Source: Bacillus rubiinfantis
GTDB taxonomy: Bacteria; Bacillota; Bacilli; Bacillales; Cytobacillaceae
DNA length: 64,000 nucleotides
Direction of reading: 5' to 3'
NCBI GenBank assembly: GCA_000752035.1
Contig: CCFE01000011.1
Coordinates: 539,933-603,932 of the forward strand
Numbering within the stretch: position 1 is the stretch's first letter; every line of letters starts with the position of its first letter. Shown one piece after another: positions 45,094 through 54,500 of this stretch. The notes under the pieces were generated by a model that saw only the letters and a list, made by a program, of their open reading frames with translations, did not search any database and had not been told where the DNA came from. The position numbers were made by a program, and so were the translations under genes.

Positions 45094-45663
45094 TTGAATA
45101 GTAGACAATATTATATTATCACGCCAGAGTTTACGTATATGACAGGTTTTTTTGATCGAAATGGGAATCGTTGTTCAGTTGTTCGGGAACTGCAACAAAC
45201 ACTGATTATTGAACGTTCGCCATTAGAAATTCTAGCTGACAGCATTCGTTGCATTGGTTTCGACCTAAAAGGGGCCATCTCCACAGCGAAATGGATTCTA
45301 GGCGATATTCCCATGTGTCCGGTTATCGTTAATCCGATTCATCATATCTGTGTTTTTCCAACCAAGTCAGCCAAAAATGATGATACGATGTGGTTTAATG
45401 CCGTTCATATTCTTAGAACTAAAAGCGTTTACCCACATACAAGTGCGATATTAAGTAATGGCCGGATGATTAAAGTTCCAGCTAAGCTATCATCCTTTAA
45501 TACAAAACTGTCAAATGCGGACCAATTACGAAAAATTACCATTGAAATGGAACGAGATCCTATCACTTTCATGCTTGAATTTAAACGAGATCATGACAAC
45601 AAGAAAACCAAGCGCACTAAGGCTAAGGCCAAGGCCACCAATCAAAGAAAGGATGAAAAATAG
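45094..45663 (+). CDS. comK: ComK-family competence regulator (paralogue)
   Basis: 189 aa, close to the 192 aa of B. subtilis ComK. Aligned features are SPLEILADSIRCIGFDLKG (compare RSCRFFGSSYAGR), PMCPVIVNPIHHICVFPT (compare PPIMVDPSNQIFLFPT) and a following W-N-VHIL. The C-terminus differs, ending in a Lys-rich tail. ComK activates DNA-uptake genes by binding paired AT boxes in the minor groove. TTG start preceded by GGAGAGGAG. Bacilli often carry two ComK-type genes, so this may be the second. Confidence 0.82.
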   Translation: MNSRQYYIITPEFTYMTGFFDRNGNRCSVVRELQQTLIIERSPLEILADSIRCIGFDLKGAISTAKWILGDIPMCPVIVNPIHHICVFPTKSAKNDDTMWFNAVHILRTKSVYPHTSAILSNGRMIKVPAKLSSFNTKLSNADQLRKITIEMERDPITFMLEFKRDHDNKKTKRTKAKAKATNQRKDEK

Positions 45664-45665
45664 CA

Positions 45666-45887
45666 ATGGAAACTGGAATAATCGAGTATGAAAGGCCAAG
45701 GCATTGCCCAATGAGGGGCCCTATGATGGATGTTGAACCATATCAACTGCCTGATGGATTAAAAAGTCGGGTGTGTCTTGATTGTGATGCCTGTGATGAC
45801 ATTGAGGGATACAGCTTTCACAACATTCGCGACCGGTCTGTCTTGTACGCCATTAAGGACTTTTGCAAGTCAGTTAAATATCGATAA
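45666..45887 (+). CDS. small cysteine-containing protein coupled to comK
   Basis: 73 aa beginning two bases after the comK-like stop, with AAAGGATG upstream, so it is surely co-transcribed. Acidic and basic mix with cysteines in HCPMRGPM and CLDCDACDD; four to five cysteines could bind zinc or form disulfides. Not recognised. Its link to comK suggests a role in the same regulatory circuit; this is inference. Confidence 0.65.
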   Translation: METGIIEYERPRHCPMRGPMMDVEPYQLPDGLKSRVCLDCDACDDIEGYSFHNIRDRSVLYAIKDFCKSVKYR

Positions 45888-45910
45888 TTTTTCTAGTACG
45901 GATTAATGGA

Positions 45911-45966
45911 ATGGCAAATAGATAGAAGAGAGCCGATAGCGATGTAATCTTTTCTGTCTATTTGCC
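45911..45966 (+). terminator. long hairpin after the comK operon
   Basis: GGCAAATAGATAGAA pairs with TTTCTGTCTATTTGCC around a 22-base loop. A moderately T-rich tail follows. The rest of 45888-46211 holds no visible gene. Confidence 0.65.
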
Positions 45967-46211
45967 GGATTTTCCAATTGGCTTTTTTTACTGTAATCGG
46001 ACGATGATATGTAACTTAACTAGACCCCGGCTGCTTCAGTGTAACTACATCTCTCTTCCCTTTCGCTTACTTAGAGTAAGTCTACTTTAGCTAAACGACA
46101 TTTGCTTGTCCCTTTTCGCTCATCTAGAACCCCACTGGTTTAACTCTTTTTTCACCGTTTTTACTATCGGCACCTGTCTATCTTTTTCGGTATAATACTA
46201 TTTAAGGAGAG

Positions 46212-46427
46212 ATGACCGAAGGGGTGAAAAGATTGAAACAGAAGCGATTTGCATTTGTGATTCCGATTATGATTGGCGTTACGATTATCGCCATTTATAT
46301 GCTTAATGGGGAATTTTCAGAGATCCCAATGGGAACTAGATTGATGATTGCCATCGGAGCTGGGCTACTATCTGGCTTGATTTCCTATTTTCTATTTCCG
46401 GAAGAGGAAGGAAAAAAGCGCAGGTAA
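46212..46427 (+). CDS. small two-helix membrane protein
   Basis: 71 aa. Two hydrophobic segments (about 14-31 and 43-60) with a charged C-terminus EEEGKKRR. The start is uncertain: ATG at 46212 has its AAGGAG only two bases away, while the TTG at 46233 has AAGGGGTG at good distance. Function unknown. Confidence 0.6.
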   Translation: MTEGVKRLKQKRFAFVIPIMIGVTIIAIYMLNGEFSEIPMGTRLMIAIGAGLLSGLISYFLFPEEEGKKRR

Positions 46428-46548
46428 TAGAGATATTGAAGTGAAACCACTGTTTTCTAGATTTCAGCTTTTCAGCCGTTTTTGAACTTTTTCAGCACTT
46501 TCTAGTATCGCCGCGAGTCCGCTTTATGTTGAAAAATGAAACAAAAAA

Positions 46549-46575
46549 GGGAAGCCACAATAATTGTGGTTTCCC
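46549..46575 (-). terminator. terminator of the DUF817 gene
   Basis: GGGAAACCACAAT/ATTGTGGCTTCCC stem followed by six T on the minus strand. Confidence 0.88.
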
Positions 46576-46579
46576 CCTA

Positions 46580-47413
46580 TCATTTCGTCGAGGCATCCTT
46601 TAGTTCAAAACCCAATTTCCAATTATTCAGCGAAGCGGCGTTTGCCATAGAAGTATCCTTCCCCTTCACCCGCTTTAATGTGGCGACGATTAGAAAGCTG
46701 ACAATGACTAACAAGACCCATGAGCTTACCTTGCCGAAATCAACCAGACTCCAGGCCACCGCTTGATTTGGATAGGTCCAAGCTCCAAAAAATGTTGCGA
46801 TATTCTCGGCTATCCAAATGAAAAAGCCAATGAGCACAAAGGATAGCGCGAGTGGCATCCGGTATCGAGTTCCATTCACCTCGTAGCTGACCCATGTTGT
46901 CCAAAAGACAATGATGACCAATCCAGCTAACCACCAACGAACATCAATCCAAAAATGGTGCGTGAAAAAATTTATATAAATCCCCGCTGCAAGAGCGACA
47001 ACTGTAAAAAATGGCGGCCACTTGATCAATTCAATCTTAAGCCTGCGCCACGCTTGGCAAAGATAACTTGCCACACTTGCATACATAAAACCGCTATACA
47101 AAGGCACACCCAAAATTTTCACATAGCCTTCCTCCGGATAAGACCAGGACCCCATATGTACTTTAAAGAGTTCAAGAGCTAGTCCAATAAGGTGAAATAA
47201 AGTAATCACCTTTAGTTCATCCCGTGTTTCCAGCCCAGATTGGACCATCCACCACTGCATCAGCAGGCAGATAATCAAGAGCCAGTCATACCGCGGCAGA
47301 AAGGGGAGTGGCACCATTTTTGTAAGAGCTAAAGCAGAAAAAATCACGACCGGAAACAAGCAGGATAAGGCCTGCTCCCAGCCAAAACGGACAAGTTGTT
47401 GTAATGCTCTCAT
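46580..47413 (-). CDS. DUF817-family membrane protein
   Basis: 277 aa from the ATG at 47411-47413, with GGAGG eight bases upstream; the longer frame starts inside the upstream regulator gene. Eight or so transmembrane helices. Family hallmarks are LELFKVHMGSWSYPE near 85 and FFGAWTYPNQAVAW near 220, both with Trp-Tyr-Pro. The function of DUF817 is not established. Confidence 0.88.
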   Translation of the reverse strand: MRALQQLVRFGWEQALSCLFPVVIFSALALTKMVPLPFLPRYDWLLIICLLMQWWMVQSGLETRDELKVITLFHLIGLALELFKVHMGSWSYPEEGYVKILGVPLYSGFMYASVASYLCQAWRRLKIELIKWPPFFTVVALAAGIYINFFTHHFWIDVRWWLAGLVIIVFWTTWVSYEVNGTRYRMPLALSFVLIGFFIWIAENIATFFGAWTYPNQAVAWSLVDFGKVSSWVLLVIVSFLIVATLKRVKGKDTSMANAASLNNWKLGFELKDASTK

Positions 47414-47463
47414 ATCTAAAGCCTCCATTCTTGCAAAAAACGGGACGCGGACCCCATCTTTAC

Positions 47464-47676
47464 TCAAGTATCTTCACTTCTGTATTCTAAAATATCGCCG
47501 GGCTGACATTCCAAAGCCTTACATATCGCTTCTAATGTTGAAAAACGAATGGCTTTTGCCTTGCCGTTTTTCAGTATCGAGAGGTTCGCCATCGTAATCC
47601 CAACCTTCTCCGAAAGCTCGGTTACACTCATTTTTCGTTTTGCCAGCATCACATCAATATTGATAATAATCGCCAT
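47464..47676 (-). CDS. YozG-like XRE-family regulator
   Basis: 70 aa from the ATG at 47674-47676 (GGTGGTGAC upstream). Single Cro/CI helix-turn-helix (MSVTELSEKVGITMANLSIL). The gene follows a DUF2975 membrane protein by 13 bp, the same pairing as YoaS-YozG in B. subtilis. The pair probably forms a membrane-linked regulatory unit. Confidence 0.88.
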   Translation of the reverse strand: MAIIINIDVMLAKRKMSVTELSEKVGITMANLSILKNGKAKAIRFSTLEAICKALECQPGDILEYRSEDT

Positions 47677-47689
47677 ATCCGTCACCACC

Positions 47690-48172
47690 TCAAACCGTTA
47701 AATCGTTTTCCGATTTAATATCAATCGCTTCCTGTAAAAGCCGTTGAAGGACAGCAGCAAAAACGGCTATCACGATAGAGGCAAACGGGACAATCATTCC
47801 AACAAAGATGACACCCGGGGCATCGTCCATCTCCGCGAAAAGATAGAAGAGCGGCAAAACGAGCAGATGCAAAGCACTAATGGTGACGGCACAGTACTTA
47901 ATTTTTCTTAACGCCTTTACAGAAAACTCCGAGAAAGCCTCATTTCTGTCAATATAGCGCAATAGCTTGAAAGCCTGATACAAAGCAAAATAAAAAGGGA
48001 TGGCCGAGGCATCAAAAATAAGCGAAACGAGAATATTTATAAATGCAAACTTTGGAAGCAATTTCGCAGCTATCTCCTCCAGCTCTGGCACCAGAAAGAT
48101 GCACAACGTAAGAACCGGAATCCCCATAAGAACAACAGTCAGCTTTAGAAAAAGCGTCGATCCTTTTTTCAT
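47690..48172 (-). CDS. DUF2975 membrane protein (YoaS-like)
   Basis: 160 aa, four hydrophobic segments (about 9-28, 42-66, 93-112, 122-146). The central RNEAFSEFSVKALRKIKY motif is typical of DUF2975. Partner of the XRE gene downstream; it may modulate that regulator's activity from the membrane. Confidence 0.85.
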   Translation of the reverse strand: MKKGSTLFLKLTVVLMGIPVLTLCIFLVPELEEIAAKLLPKFAFINILVSLIFDASAIPFYFALYQAFKLLRYIDRNEAFSEFSVKALRKIKYCAVTISALHLLVLPLFYLFAEMDDAPGVIFVGMIVPFASIVIAVFAAVLQRLLQEAIDIKSENDLTV

Positions 48173-48286
48173 CGTATCACCTCGTATTATATCTTTGATT
48201 ATTGTAATGCATTATTTATCGTTTTTCAATAAATTTTTGTTGAATTTTATGTGATTTTTATTGTTTACTTTGTTTTAATGAAAAAT

Positions 48287-48320
48287 AAAAAGCCTTCTTC
48301 GTTAAAAAGAAAGGCTTTAA
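48287..48320. terminator. hairpin between minus-strand genes
   Basis: AAAGCCTT/AAGGCTTT stem with an A-rich left flank, so it terminates the minus-strand gene at 48385. Confidence 0.7.
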
Positions 48321-48336
48321 TAAATCGGTATTCTAG

Positions 48337-48362
48337 CGGTGCCTCTAGCGGTGCCTGGCACC
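48337..48362. repeat. palindromic word GGTGCCTGGCACC with half duplicate
   Basis: Perfect copy at 48350-48362, preceded by a partial copy (AGCGGTGCCT at 48335). Same family as 11960, 51282 and 63871. Confidence 0.7.
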
Positions 48363-48384
48363 CACATGTACACTCATAAAAACA

Positions 48385-48813
48385 CTATTCACTTGTTTCC
48401 AGAAGTTTTCGCGCTTTAGTATCATAAATTTTGTAATCTATTTCAAATTGATGATCCTTTGTCACCGTGAGCTCGCAATAGTACGGTATGGCTCTCCCGT
48501 ACGCATCCAAGTCAGGAATATCGCGAAAATAATAGACTTCATCCGTATCCCGCATTCTAAAGACTGCTTCACTGGATCGCCCCGATGAATCGACTTCGAT
48601 GGTACAGCTCCCTTTAACAACATCATACTCTTTTAAAATCATATATTTCAGACTTGGCAGCGTAATAACCAGCATTAAGACGCCCAGTAATAATGACACC
48701 AATGCTTTTATTGTGTTGAAAAAGGGAAATTTCTTTTCCGTAAACATCACAACTAGCCAAGAGACCCCAACCAAACATAACACCGCACCTATTATCAGCA
48801 TTGCATAATACAT
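48385..48813 (-). CDS. two-helix membrane protein, DUF3592-like
   Basis: 142 aa from the ATG at 48811-48813 (GAGGG upstream). Two hydrophobic segments (about 1-24 and 35-58), then an exposed beta-rich domain of about 80 residues. The size and layout resemble DUF3592-type proteins, but no signature is decisive. Confidence 0.6.
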   Translation of the reverse strand: MYYAMLIIGAVLCLVGVSWLVVMFTEKKFPFFNTIKALVSLLLGVLMLVITLPSLKYMILKEYDVVKGSCTIEVDSSGRSSEAVFRMRDTDEVYYFRDIPDLDAYGRAIPYYCELTVTKDHQFEIDYKIYDTKARKLLETSE

Positions 48814-48959
48814 TTGCACCCTCACCCTACTTCCAACCTGCATGAAAAAATGATATGGATATTGACGCTTATATTATAAAACATTAAATTAATTCTAGCC
48901 TACTTTAATTGGCACCCAAGTGTAGCACCAAATAGGAGTTAATTAGCCCCTATGTTTGA

Positions 48960-49150
48960 AAAATAAACGGAAAAAATCCGTTTAAGTTGGGAAATATCGA
49001 TATTTCCTTAAAAATAAGGGAGGTATTTCCACTTATATTACTTAAATCTATAGATTTTGTCTTAATTAGAGCATTTAGTCGGAATTTCTCCTCTTATATC
49101 TTCTACTTAAGCCTCCACTTTATCCAATAGCCGGAATTTCTCCGCCAACG
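48960..49150. repeat. diverged copy of the 232-bp repeat family
   Basis: AAACGGAAAAAATCCGTTT, GGGAAATATCGATATTTCC, then AGTCGGAATTTCTCC and GCCGGAATTTCTCCG follow in the same order as in the units at 37662, with many substitutions. Oldest-looking copy of the family in the window. Confidence 0.85.
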
Positions 49151-49204
49151 TTCGATCAAGTAGGAACCGATTTTGTTAGTACAATAGATCATATCCTTTT
49201 AATC

Positions 49205-49384
49205 CGGAATATTTTAGGATATTATGGGTATATAATAAAAAAAGAGAAGTGCTGTGAACACTTCTCCATACAACTGCTACCGTCAGGGTGGTGGTTGTCA
49301 ATGTTATCTTTTGCGGAAACCACCCTTCAGCTTGCGACGGCGTTGGGTGGTTTTCTTGTTATCTAACAGTTGTCTCCGAAAGAT
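49205..49384 (-). repeat. 180-bp structured direct repeat, copy 1
   Basis: Begins CGGAATATTTT and ends CTCCGAAAGAT; matches the 180 bp at 51322-51501 in order and length. On the minus strand it reads CAACTG ... AACCACCC ... GGGTGGTT ... CAGTTG and then a GAGAAGTG/CACTTCTC terminator with seven T. On the plus strand AACCACCC/GGGTGGTTTTCTT is itself terminator-like. Confidence 0.85.
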
Positions 49385-49548
49385 TGGCGTTTGGCGTTTT
49401 TTGCTGATAGTTGATGTTAATCAAACGTTTAGTTGAAACTCGGAAAAATTGTTAATTAAGTGACTTTCGTTCATTTATCGCTGAGAATTTTGTCGTTTAC
49501 ACAATGGTTTTTCGACATATTGAGGGTATTTTAGGAAAGAAATGATAT

Positions 49549-49572
49549 AAAAAAGCACGGATGTGCTTTTTT
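49549..49572 (-). terminator. terminator of the TetR gene
   Basis: AAAAAAGCAC/GTGCTTTTTT, symmetric, just after the stop. Confidence 0.85.
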
Positions 49573-49580
49573 CACAGTTC

Positions 49581-50189
49581 TTATCCTATTCTTATTGTTT
49601 CAAAAAAGAATAATACGTGCTGATCTAAAAGGAATTCTACTTCAGATGTATCCTTTCCATCAAATTTTAAAATATTGTATTCTGTTAATAAGGTGAATAC
49701 CGGATACTGATACTCTATTGCTAACATTTTTGGATTGAGCGGTCGAATTTTTTTCATTGCGATTAATTTGGAGAAAACTATTTCTAAGAATTGAATTGTT
49801 GTTTTGAATAAATCATTTAAAATTATTTCCCTTGCAAGCGAGGAACGATATTGCTCTACTTGAAGAATTCGCCACATTTTTTGTCCATTCTCGTCCTCCA
49901 TATATTTCTTGAAGTTTCTGTGTCCTGCTTTTAAAAAGGACTCTACAGTACTTTTCTGTAGAATATCATCTAACGCATCAATTGGTGGTAAAGTCTTTGC
50001 AAAATCATTCCTAAAAAAGGTTAAGATATCCTCCAAAATAGCTTCTTTATTACGATAGTGATTATATAAGGAACTCTCTTTAATCCCAACTTCTCTAGTA
50101 ATTTCTCGTATAGATACCCCACTAAATCCTCTTTGGGAAAAGAGGTCCAACGATGTATAAAAAATTCTATCCTTTGTACTAATTGTCAC
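49581..50189 (-). CDS. TetR/AcrR-family regulator
   Basis: 202 aa, taking the GTG at 50187-50189 because AGGTG lies six bases upstream (an alternative GTG is at 50196). N-terminal helix-turn-helix GVSIREITREVGIKESSLYNHYRNKE. The C-terminal ligand domain is not diagnostic. Divergent from the pentapeptide-repeat gene, which it probably represses through the GTTCGTTCGT site between them. Confidence 0.9.
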   Translation of the reverse strand: MTISTKDRIFYTSLDLFSQRGFSGVSIREITREVGIKESSLYNHYRNKEAILEDILTFFRNDFAKTLPPIDALDDILQKSTVESFLKAGHRNFKKYMEDENGQKMWRILQVEQYRSSLAREIILNDLFKTTIQFLEIVFSKLIAMKKIRPLNPKMLAIEYQYPVFTLLTEYNILKFDGKDTSEVEFLLDQHVLFFFETIRIG

Positions 50190-50315
50190 GTCAGACACCT
50201 CAGTTTTCAGTTTTCAGTTTTCACCAATTCAATAGCATTCTGTTCAGATAAAACAATACTAAATTTTAAATAGATATTGCAATTTATTTTCGAATTATTA
50301 TAATATCATTATATA

Positions 50316-50334
50316 CTAACGTTCGTTCGTTTAC
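50316..50334. promoter_or_regulatory. candidate TetR operator
   Basis: ACTAACGTTCGTTCGTTTA contains the AACGTTCGTTCGTT pattern often bound by TetR-family proteins. It lies next to a TATAAT-like box at 50300 in the divergent promoter region. Confidence 0.55.
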
Positions 50335-50379
50335 AATAATACTTATTCAACCAAAGTATTTTTAAAGGAAGTGTAAGTG

Positions 50380-51225
50380 ATGACCGAGATACTCGCGAAC
50401 AATGGCAATAATCTTCATCAATTAAAAGCTGATTGTGAGAATTGCTTTGCCCTATGTTGTGTGGCCTTGCCCTATGCGCAGTCAGCCGATTTCGCTAAGA
50501 GCAAAGATGGTGGAATACCTTGTTTTCACCTACAGTCTGATTATAGCTGTAAGATTCACCAAAATCTTAGAACAAGTGGTTTCAAAGGGTGCACAGTATA
50601 TGAATGCTACGGGGCAGGACAAAAGGTTTCTCAACAAACATTTCATGGTGTGAGTTGGCGAAATTCCCCCGATATGGCTGAAGAGGTGTTCCGAGTATTT
50701 CCCATTATGCAGCAGCTTCATGAAATGCTTTATTACTTACAAGAAGCTTTAAACTTACAAGAAGCGAGTCCTTTACATGGTAAATTGCAACGGATTTATA
50801 ATAAAACCGAAATGCTTACGGATGGCAGTCCAGCTTCACTCTTGGAACTTGATGTGCCAACACATCGAATAATTGTTGGGAATCTCCTGTCAGAAGTAAG
50901 TAAAATCGTAAGGTCCAAAGTAAAAGATAGGAAAAATAAAAAGTTTAAAGCCATGGCAGCAAATGATTTAATCGGGGCGAATCTTAAGGGGGCGAATCTA
51001 AAAGGTGTCAGCTTTAAAGGCGCATATCTAATCGCTGCTAACCTGCGAGATGCTGACCTAAGAGTATGTGATTTTCTTGGTGCTGACTTAAGAGATACCG
51101 ACCTAAGCGGGGCAGATTTGACAGGCAGCCTATTCCTAACTCAGGCCCAAGTGAATGCAGCCAGAGGTGATCAACTGACTAAATTACCTAAATCGCTTTC
51201 ACCCCCACAGCATTGGTTAGTTTAA
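50380..51225 (+). CDS. Cys-cluster (YkgJ-like) pentapeptide-repeat protein
   Basis: 281 aa from the ATG at 50380 (AAGGAAG eight bases upstream). Residues 15-75 hold a metal-binding pattern, CENCFALCC, PCFHL, CKIH and GCTVYECYGAGQ, as in YkgJ/Fe-S or zinc cluster proteins. Residues 185-255 hold about 13 pentapeptide repeats of the A(D/N)LXX type, which build a right-handed beta helix. The fusion probably acts as a DNA-mimic or scaffold with a metal site. Controlled by the divergent TetR gene. Confidence 0.85.
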   Translation: MTEILANNGNNLHQLKADCENCFALCCVALPYAQSADFAKSKDGGIPCFHLQSDYSCKIHQNLRTSGFKGCTVYECYGAGQKVSQQTFHGVSWRNSPDMAEEVFRVFPIMQQLHEMLYYLQEALNLQEASPLHGKLQRIYNKTEMLTDGSPASLLELDVPTHRIIVGNLLSEVSKIVRSKVKDRKNKKFKAMAANDLIGANLKGANLKGVSFKGAYLIAANLRDADLRVCDFLGADLRDTDLSGADLTGSLFLTQAQVNAARGDQLTKLPKSLSPPQHWLV

Positions 51226-51281
51226 TTTACATTATTCAGGTAACACATTGGAGTGAAGTATTAAGGACTGATAACCTAGGA

Positions 51282-51293
51282 GTGCCTGGCACC
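51282..51293. repeat. palindromic word GTGCCTGGCACC
   Basis: Near-complete copy of the GGTGCCTGRCACC word, just before the second 180-bp repeat. Confidence 0.65.
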
Positions 51294-51321
51294 GGTATTA
51301 CTTGCTTTTTTCCTTTTAAAA

Positions 51322-51501
51322 CGGAATATTTTGGGTTACAATAAATATTTACTAAAAAAGAGAAGTGCTGGTAACACTTCTCCATGCAACTGCTACCGTC
51401 AGGGTGGTGGTTGTCTAGTGTTTTTTGTTTTGAGAACCACCCTTTTGCTTGTGACGGCGTTGGGTGGTTTTCTTGTTATCTACCAGTTGTCTCCGAAAGA
51501 T
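51322..51501 (-). repeat. 180-bp structured direct repeat, copy 2
   Basis: Partner of 49205-49384. Here it lies directly downstream of the helicase stop, so its GAGAAGTG terminator probably ends the helicase transcript. Conserved segments are the outer CAACTG/CAGTTG arms, the AACCACCC/GGGTGGTT stem and CCGTC/GACGG, which could form a pseudoknot. Confidence 0.85.
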
Positions 51502-51541
51502 AAACGCAAGTCAAGGGGACTGGGGCCCCCCCTTTATACCC

Positions 51542-54500
51542 TTAGATATTCAAGATTTCTCGTATATCCTCTTCCGTCATTCTCGATGCTGCTTGGTCGC
51601 CTTGTTCGATGACGGTTTCGATGAGTTCTTTTTTTCGCTGCTGGAGCTCATACATTTTTTCTTCGATAGTTCCTTGTGTAATAAACCGAATCACTTGGAC
51701 GACATTCTTTTGCCCCATCCGGTGAGCTCGTCCAGCGGCTTGTTCTTCCACAGCAGGATTCCACCACAAATCGTACAAAATCACCGTATCGGCTCCTGTT
51801 AAGTTCAGCCCGGTATTGCCCGCTTTCAAAGAGATAAGGAAGATGTCCGCTTCTCCATTATTAAAGCGATCGACTAATTGCACGCGCTCTTTGGCAGCCG
51901 TTTGTCCATCTAAATAAAAATGTGACAAATCGGCACGGTCTAGTGAATCGCGAATCAAATGGAGCATGCTGGTAAATTGCGAGAAAATGAGTAACCTCCT
52001 GCCGTTTTCAAGCGCATTGACGACGACATCCATTAATTGCTGCAGTTTGCCTGATTCCCCTTGATAGTTTTCTAAAAATAGCGCCGGGTGGCAGCATAAT
52101 TGCCGAAGCCTTGTGAGACCGGCAAGGATCTTCATGCGGCTTTTTTGAAAGCCTTCGCCCTGAAGCGAATCGGAAGTTTCTGTTTTGATTTTTTCCAAAT
52201 AGGCAAGATACAGTTCCTTCTGCTCCTTTGTCAGTTCGGAAACTTGAACGGTTTCAATCTTATCCGGTAATTCCTTCAAGACATCCTTTTTCACCCTGCG
52301 CAATAAAAATGGTTTAATCATTCGTGCCACTTTTTCCGCCGGCAGTTGTCGAAAAACCTTCTGACTCGGGAAGAAATCAGGCATGATGACTTGAAAAATC
52401 GACCACAACTCATCAATGGAATTTTCAATCGGCGTCCCGCTGAGAGCAAAACGGGTTTCTGCCGCAATATCCCGTACGGCCTTCGCTGTTTTCGTTGCAT
52501 AATTTTTTATCGCCTGTGCTTCATCTAAAATAAGCGTACGGAAGGCATGCTGCTGATAAATTTCACTATCTTGGCGCAAAGTAGGATAAGACGTGATCCA
52601 AATATCTGGCAGAGAGTCCGATTGCAGTTTTTCTAACCGCTCTTCCGGCGAGCCAATCAGGACCTCCGTCCGTAGTGATGGTGCAAATTTAGTAATCTCA
52701 TTTTTCCAATTATAGACAAGTGAAGCTGGAGATACAATCAGAGCGGGCTTCCGCTCTTTCTGTTCCTTCTGTTCTTCTACATCCGCTGCAAGTAAGGCGA
52801 TGCTTTGCAGTGTTTTCCCCAAACCCATATCATCCGCAAGAATGCCGCCAAACCCGTAGAACCCAAGAGTCCGCAGCCATTGGTAGCCATAATATTGATA
52901 GTCCCGCAGCTCAGCCTGCAAGGAACTAGGAAGCTCAAAATCGAGTTCTTCCGGATGGCGCAAACGGGTAAGCAACTGTCGCAGGGTCTTTCCGAACTTC
53001 ACCTTACTCTTATCTTCGCCAACTAAATTGTCAAGTTCCATCCCCCGATAAAGCGGTAGGCGGAAGGACTCCTGCTTCAGCTGGGATGATTTGATATTGA
53101 AATCAAGCAGGACGTTCTGAATGGTTTGAAACTCTTCTGATTCTAGCGGCACAAATGTCCCATTGTGCAGTCGGTAATATCTCTTTTTCTCAATAGCAGA
53201 ACGAAGGACCTGTTCAATATCACTTTGTTCAATCCCGTCCATCCCGAAGCTGACCTCCAGCCAATTTCCGGAAGAGTCGACATCAGCGTGCATCACAGGA
53301 CTATGCCGCTCAGGGAGGATGAAGGACTGAACCTGCTTCGTCAAGAATATCTCAGCCAGTTCCTCTAATTTTGGCAGGATTTCATACAAAAATTCAAAAA
53401 TTTCCTCTTCCCCTTCTAGGTAAAGCTCCTGTCCTGCTGATTTGAGGGGAGTGGATTCAAGGATATTCATAATCAGTTGTTCCTTTTCCGTGTCCCTTAT
53501 CAAAATCGTGTCTGTTTCTGTCTCGACAGGCTGGGCGACAAAAGGGTTTATCGAGTGTTCACCGTATTGATACTCCAACTTCATATGGAGAAGTCCATCG
53601 TTGCTATCCACATAGACCTTGGCTTTTAGCGGGTATTGCATGATTTTCGTCGCGATACTATCGGCAACCTCAAGTCTCCCTACCTCATTCAATATAGGCC
53701 CCACAGAGGAAAGCAATGGCTCAATCTGCTCATGACTAATCGGTATTACCGGCGTATGCGCGAGCTGAATGAATTTGTTTATTTCTTTAAAAAAATCTTG
53801 CTGCTCCTGAGTAAGCTGATAAAGTTCATTTTCCTTCACGACATAACCATACATCTCGAGGTACTCAACAAAGCCAAAATCGGAAACATCCAATTGAAAG
53901 GCCTCTTTGCTGCCTTTATCTAGCCTGATGGATAACGGAAGTTTATTTTTATAGTGATGAAACTGTCCATAGACGTTGCCCTTGTTTTCAAATTTGGTTA
54001 GCCTAGCCGCCAGCTTTTCTACTAATTGATCAGCAAGCAGCGGCGGAATGGTCACTGTCCGCCCATCGGAAGCCGAACCGTATGAATAGGGGGATTGCAG
54101 GTTTCGGTACATTTCTTCATTTTTAGTTGTCTCCTGCAACAGGTCAATGATTTCCTGATCCTTCGCAGCAAAGGTATATTCAGTTGGGTCATAGGAAAAC
54201 GACTTCGTAAATGGATAGTGATTTTTCTGCCTGATCGCTCGGAGGAAATCATGTAAATTTTTCACCACATACGTCCGTTTTGGTCCTACCTTCATTTCTA
54301 ATGTAAGAACGGGTTGTTGATACGTTTTTTTAACTTTACAAATCCACTCTACCGCCAAGGGCTGCTTCACTTCAATGTCAGCTTGCAACAGCATTTGTTG
54401 CTGGTGATTGGCGAATGTGGCAATCAATTGATCTGTTAGCTGCTTGATATAAAGTGCTTGTCTCTCTTGCTGCTGCCTTTCATACTCCGCTTGCTCCCTC

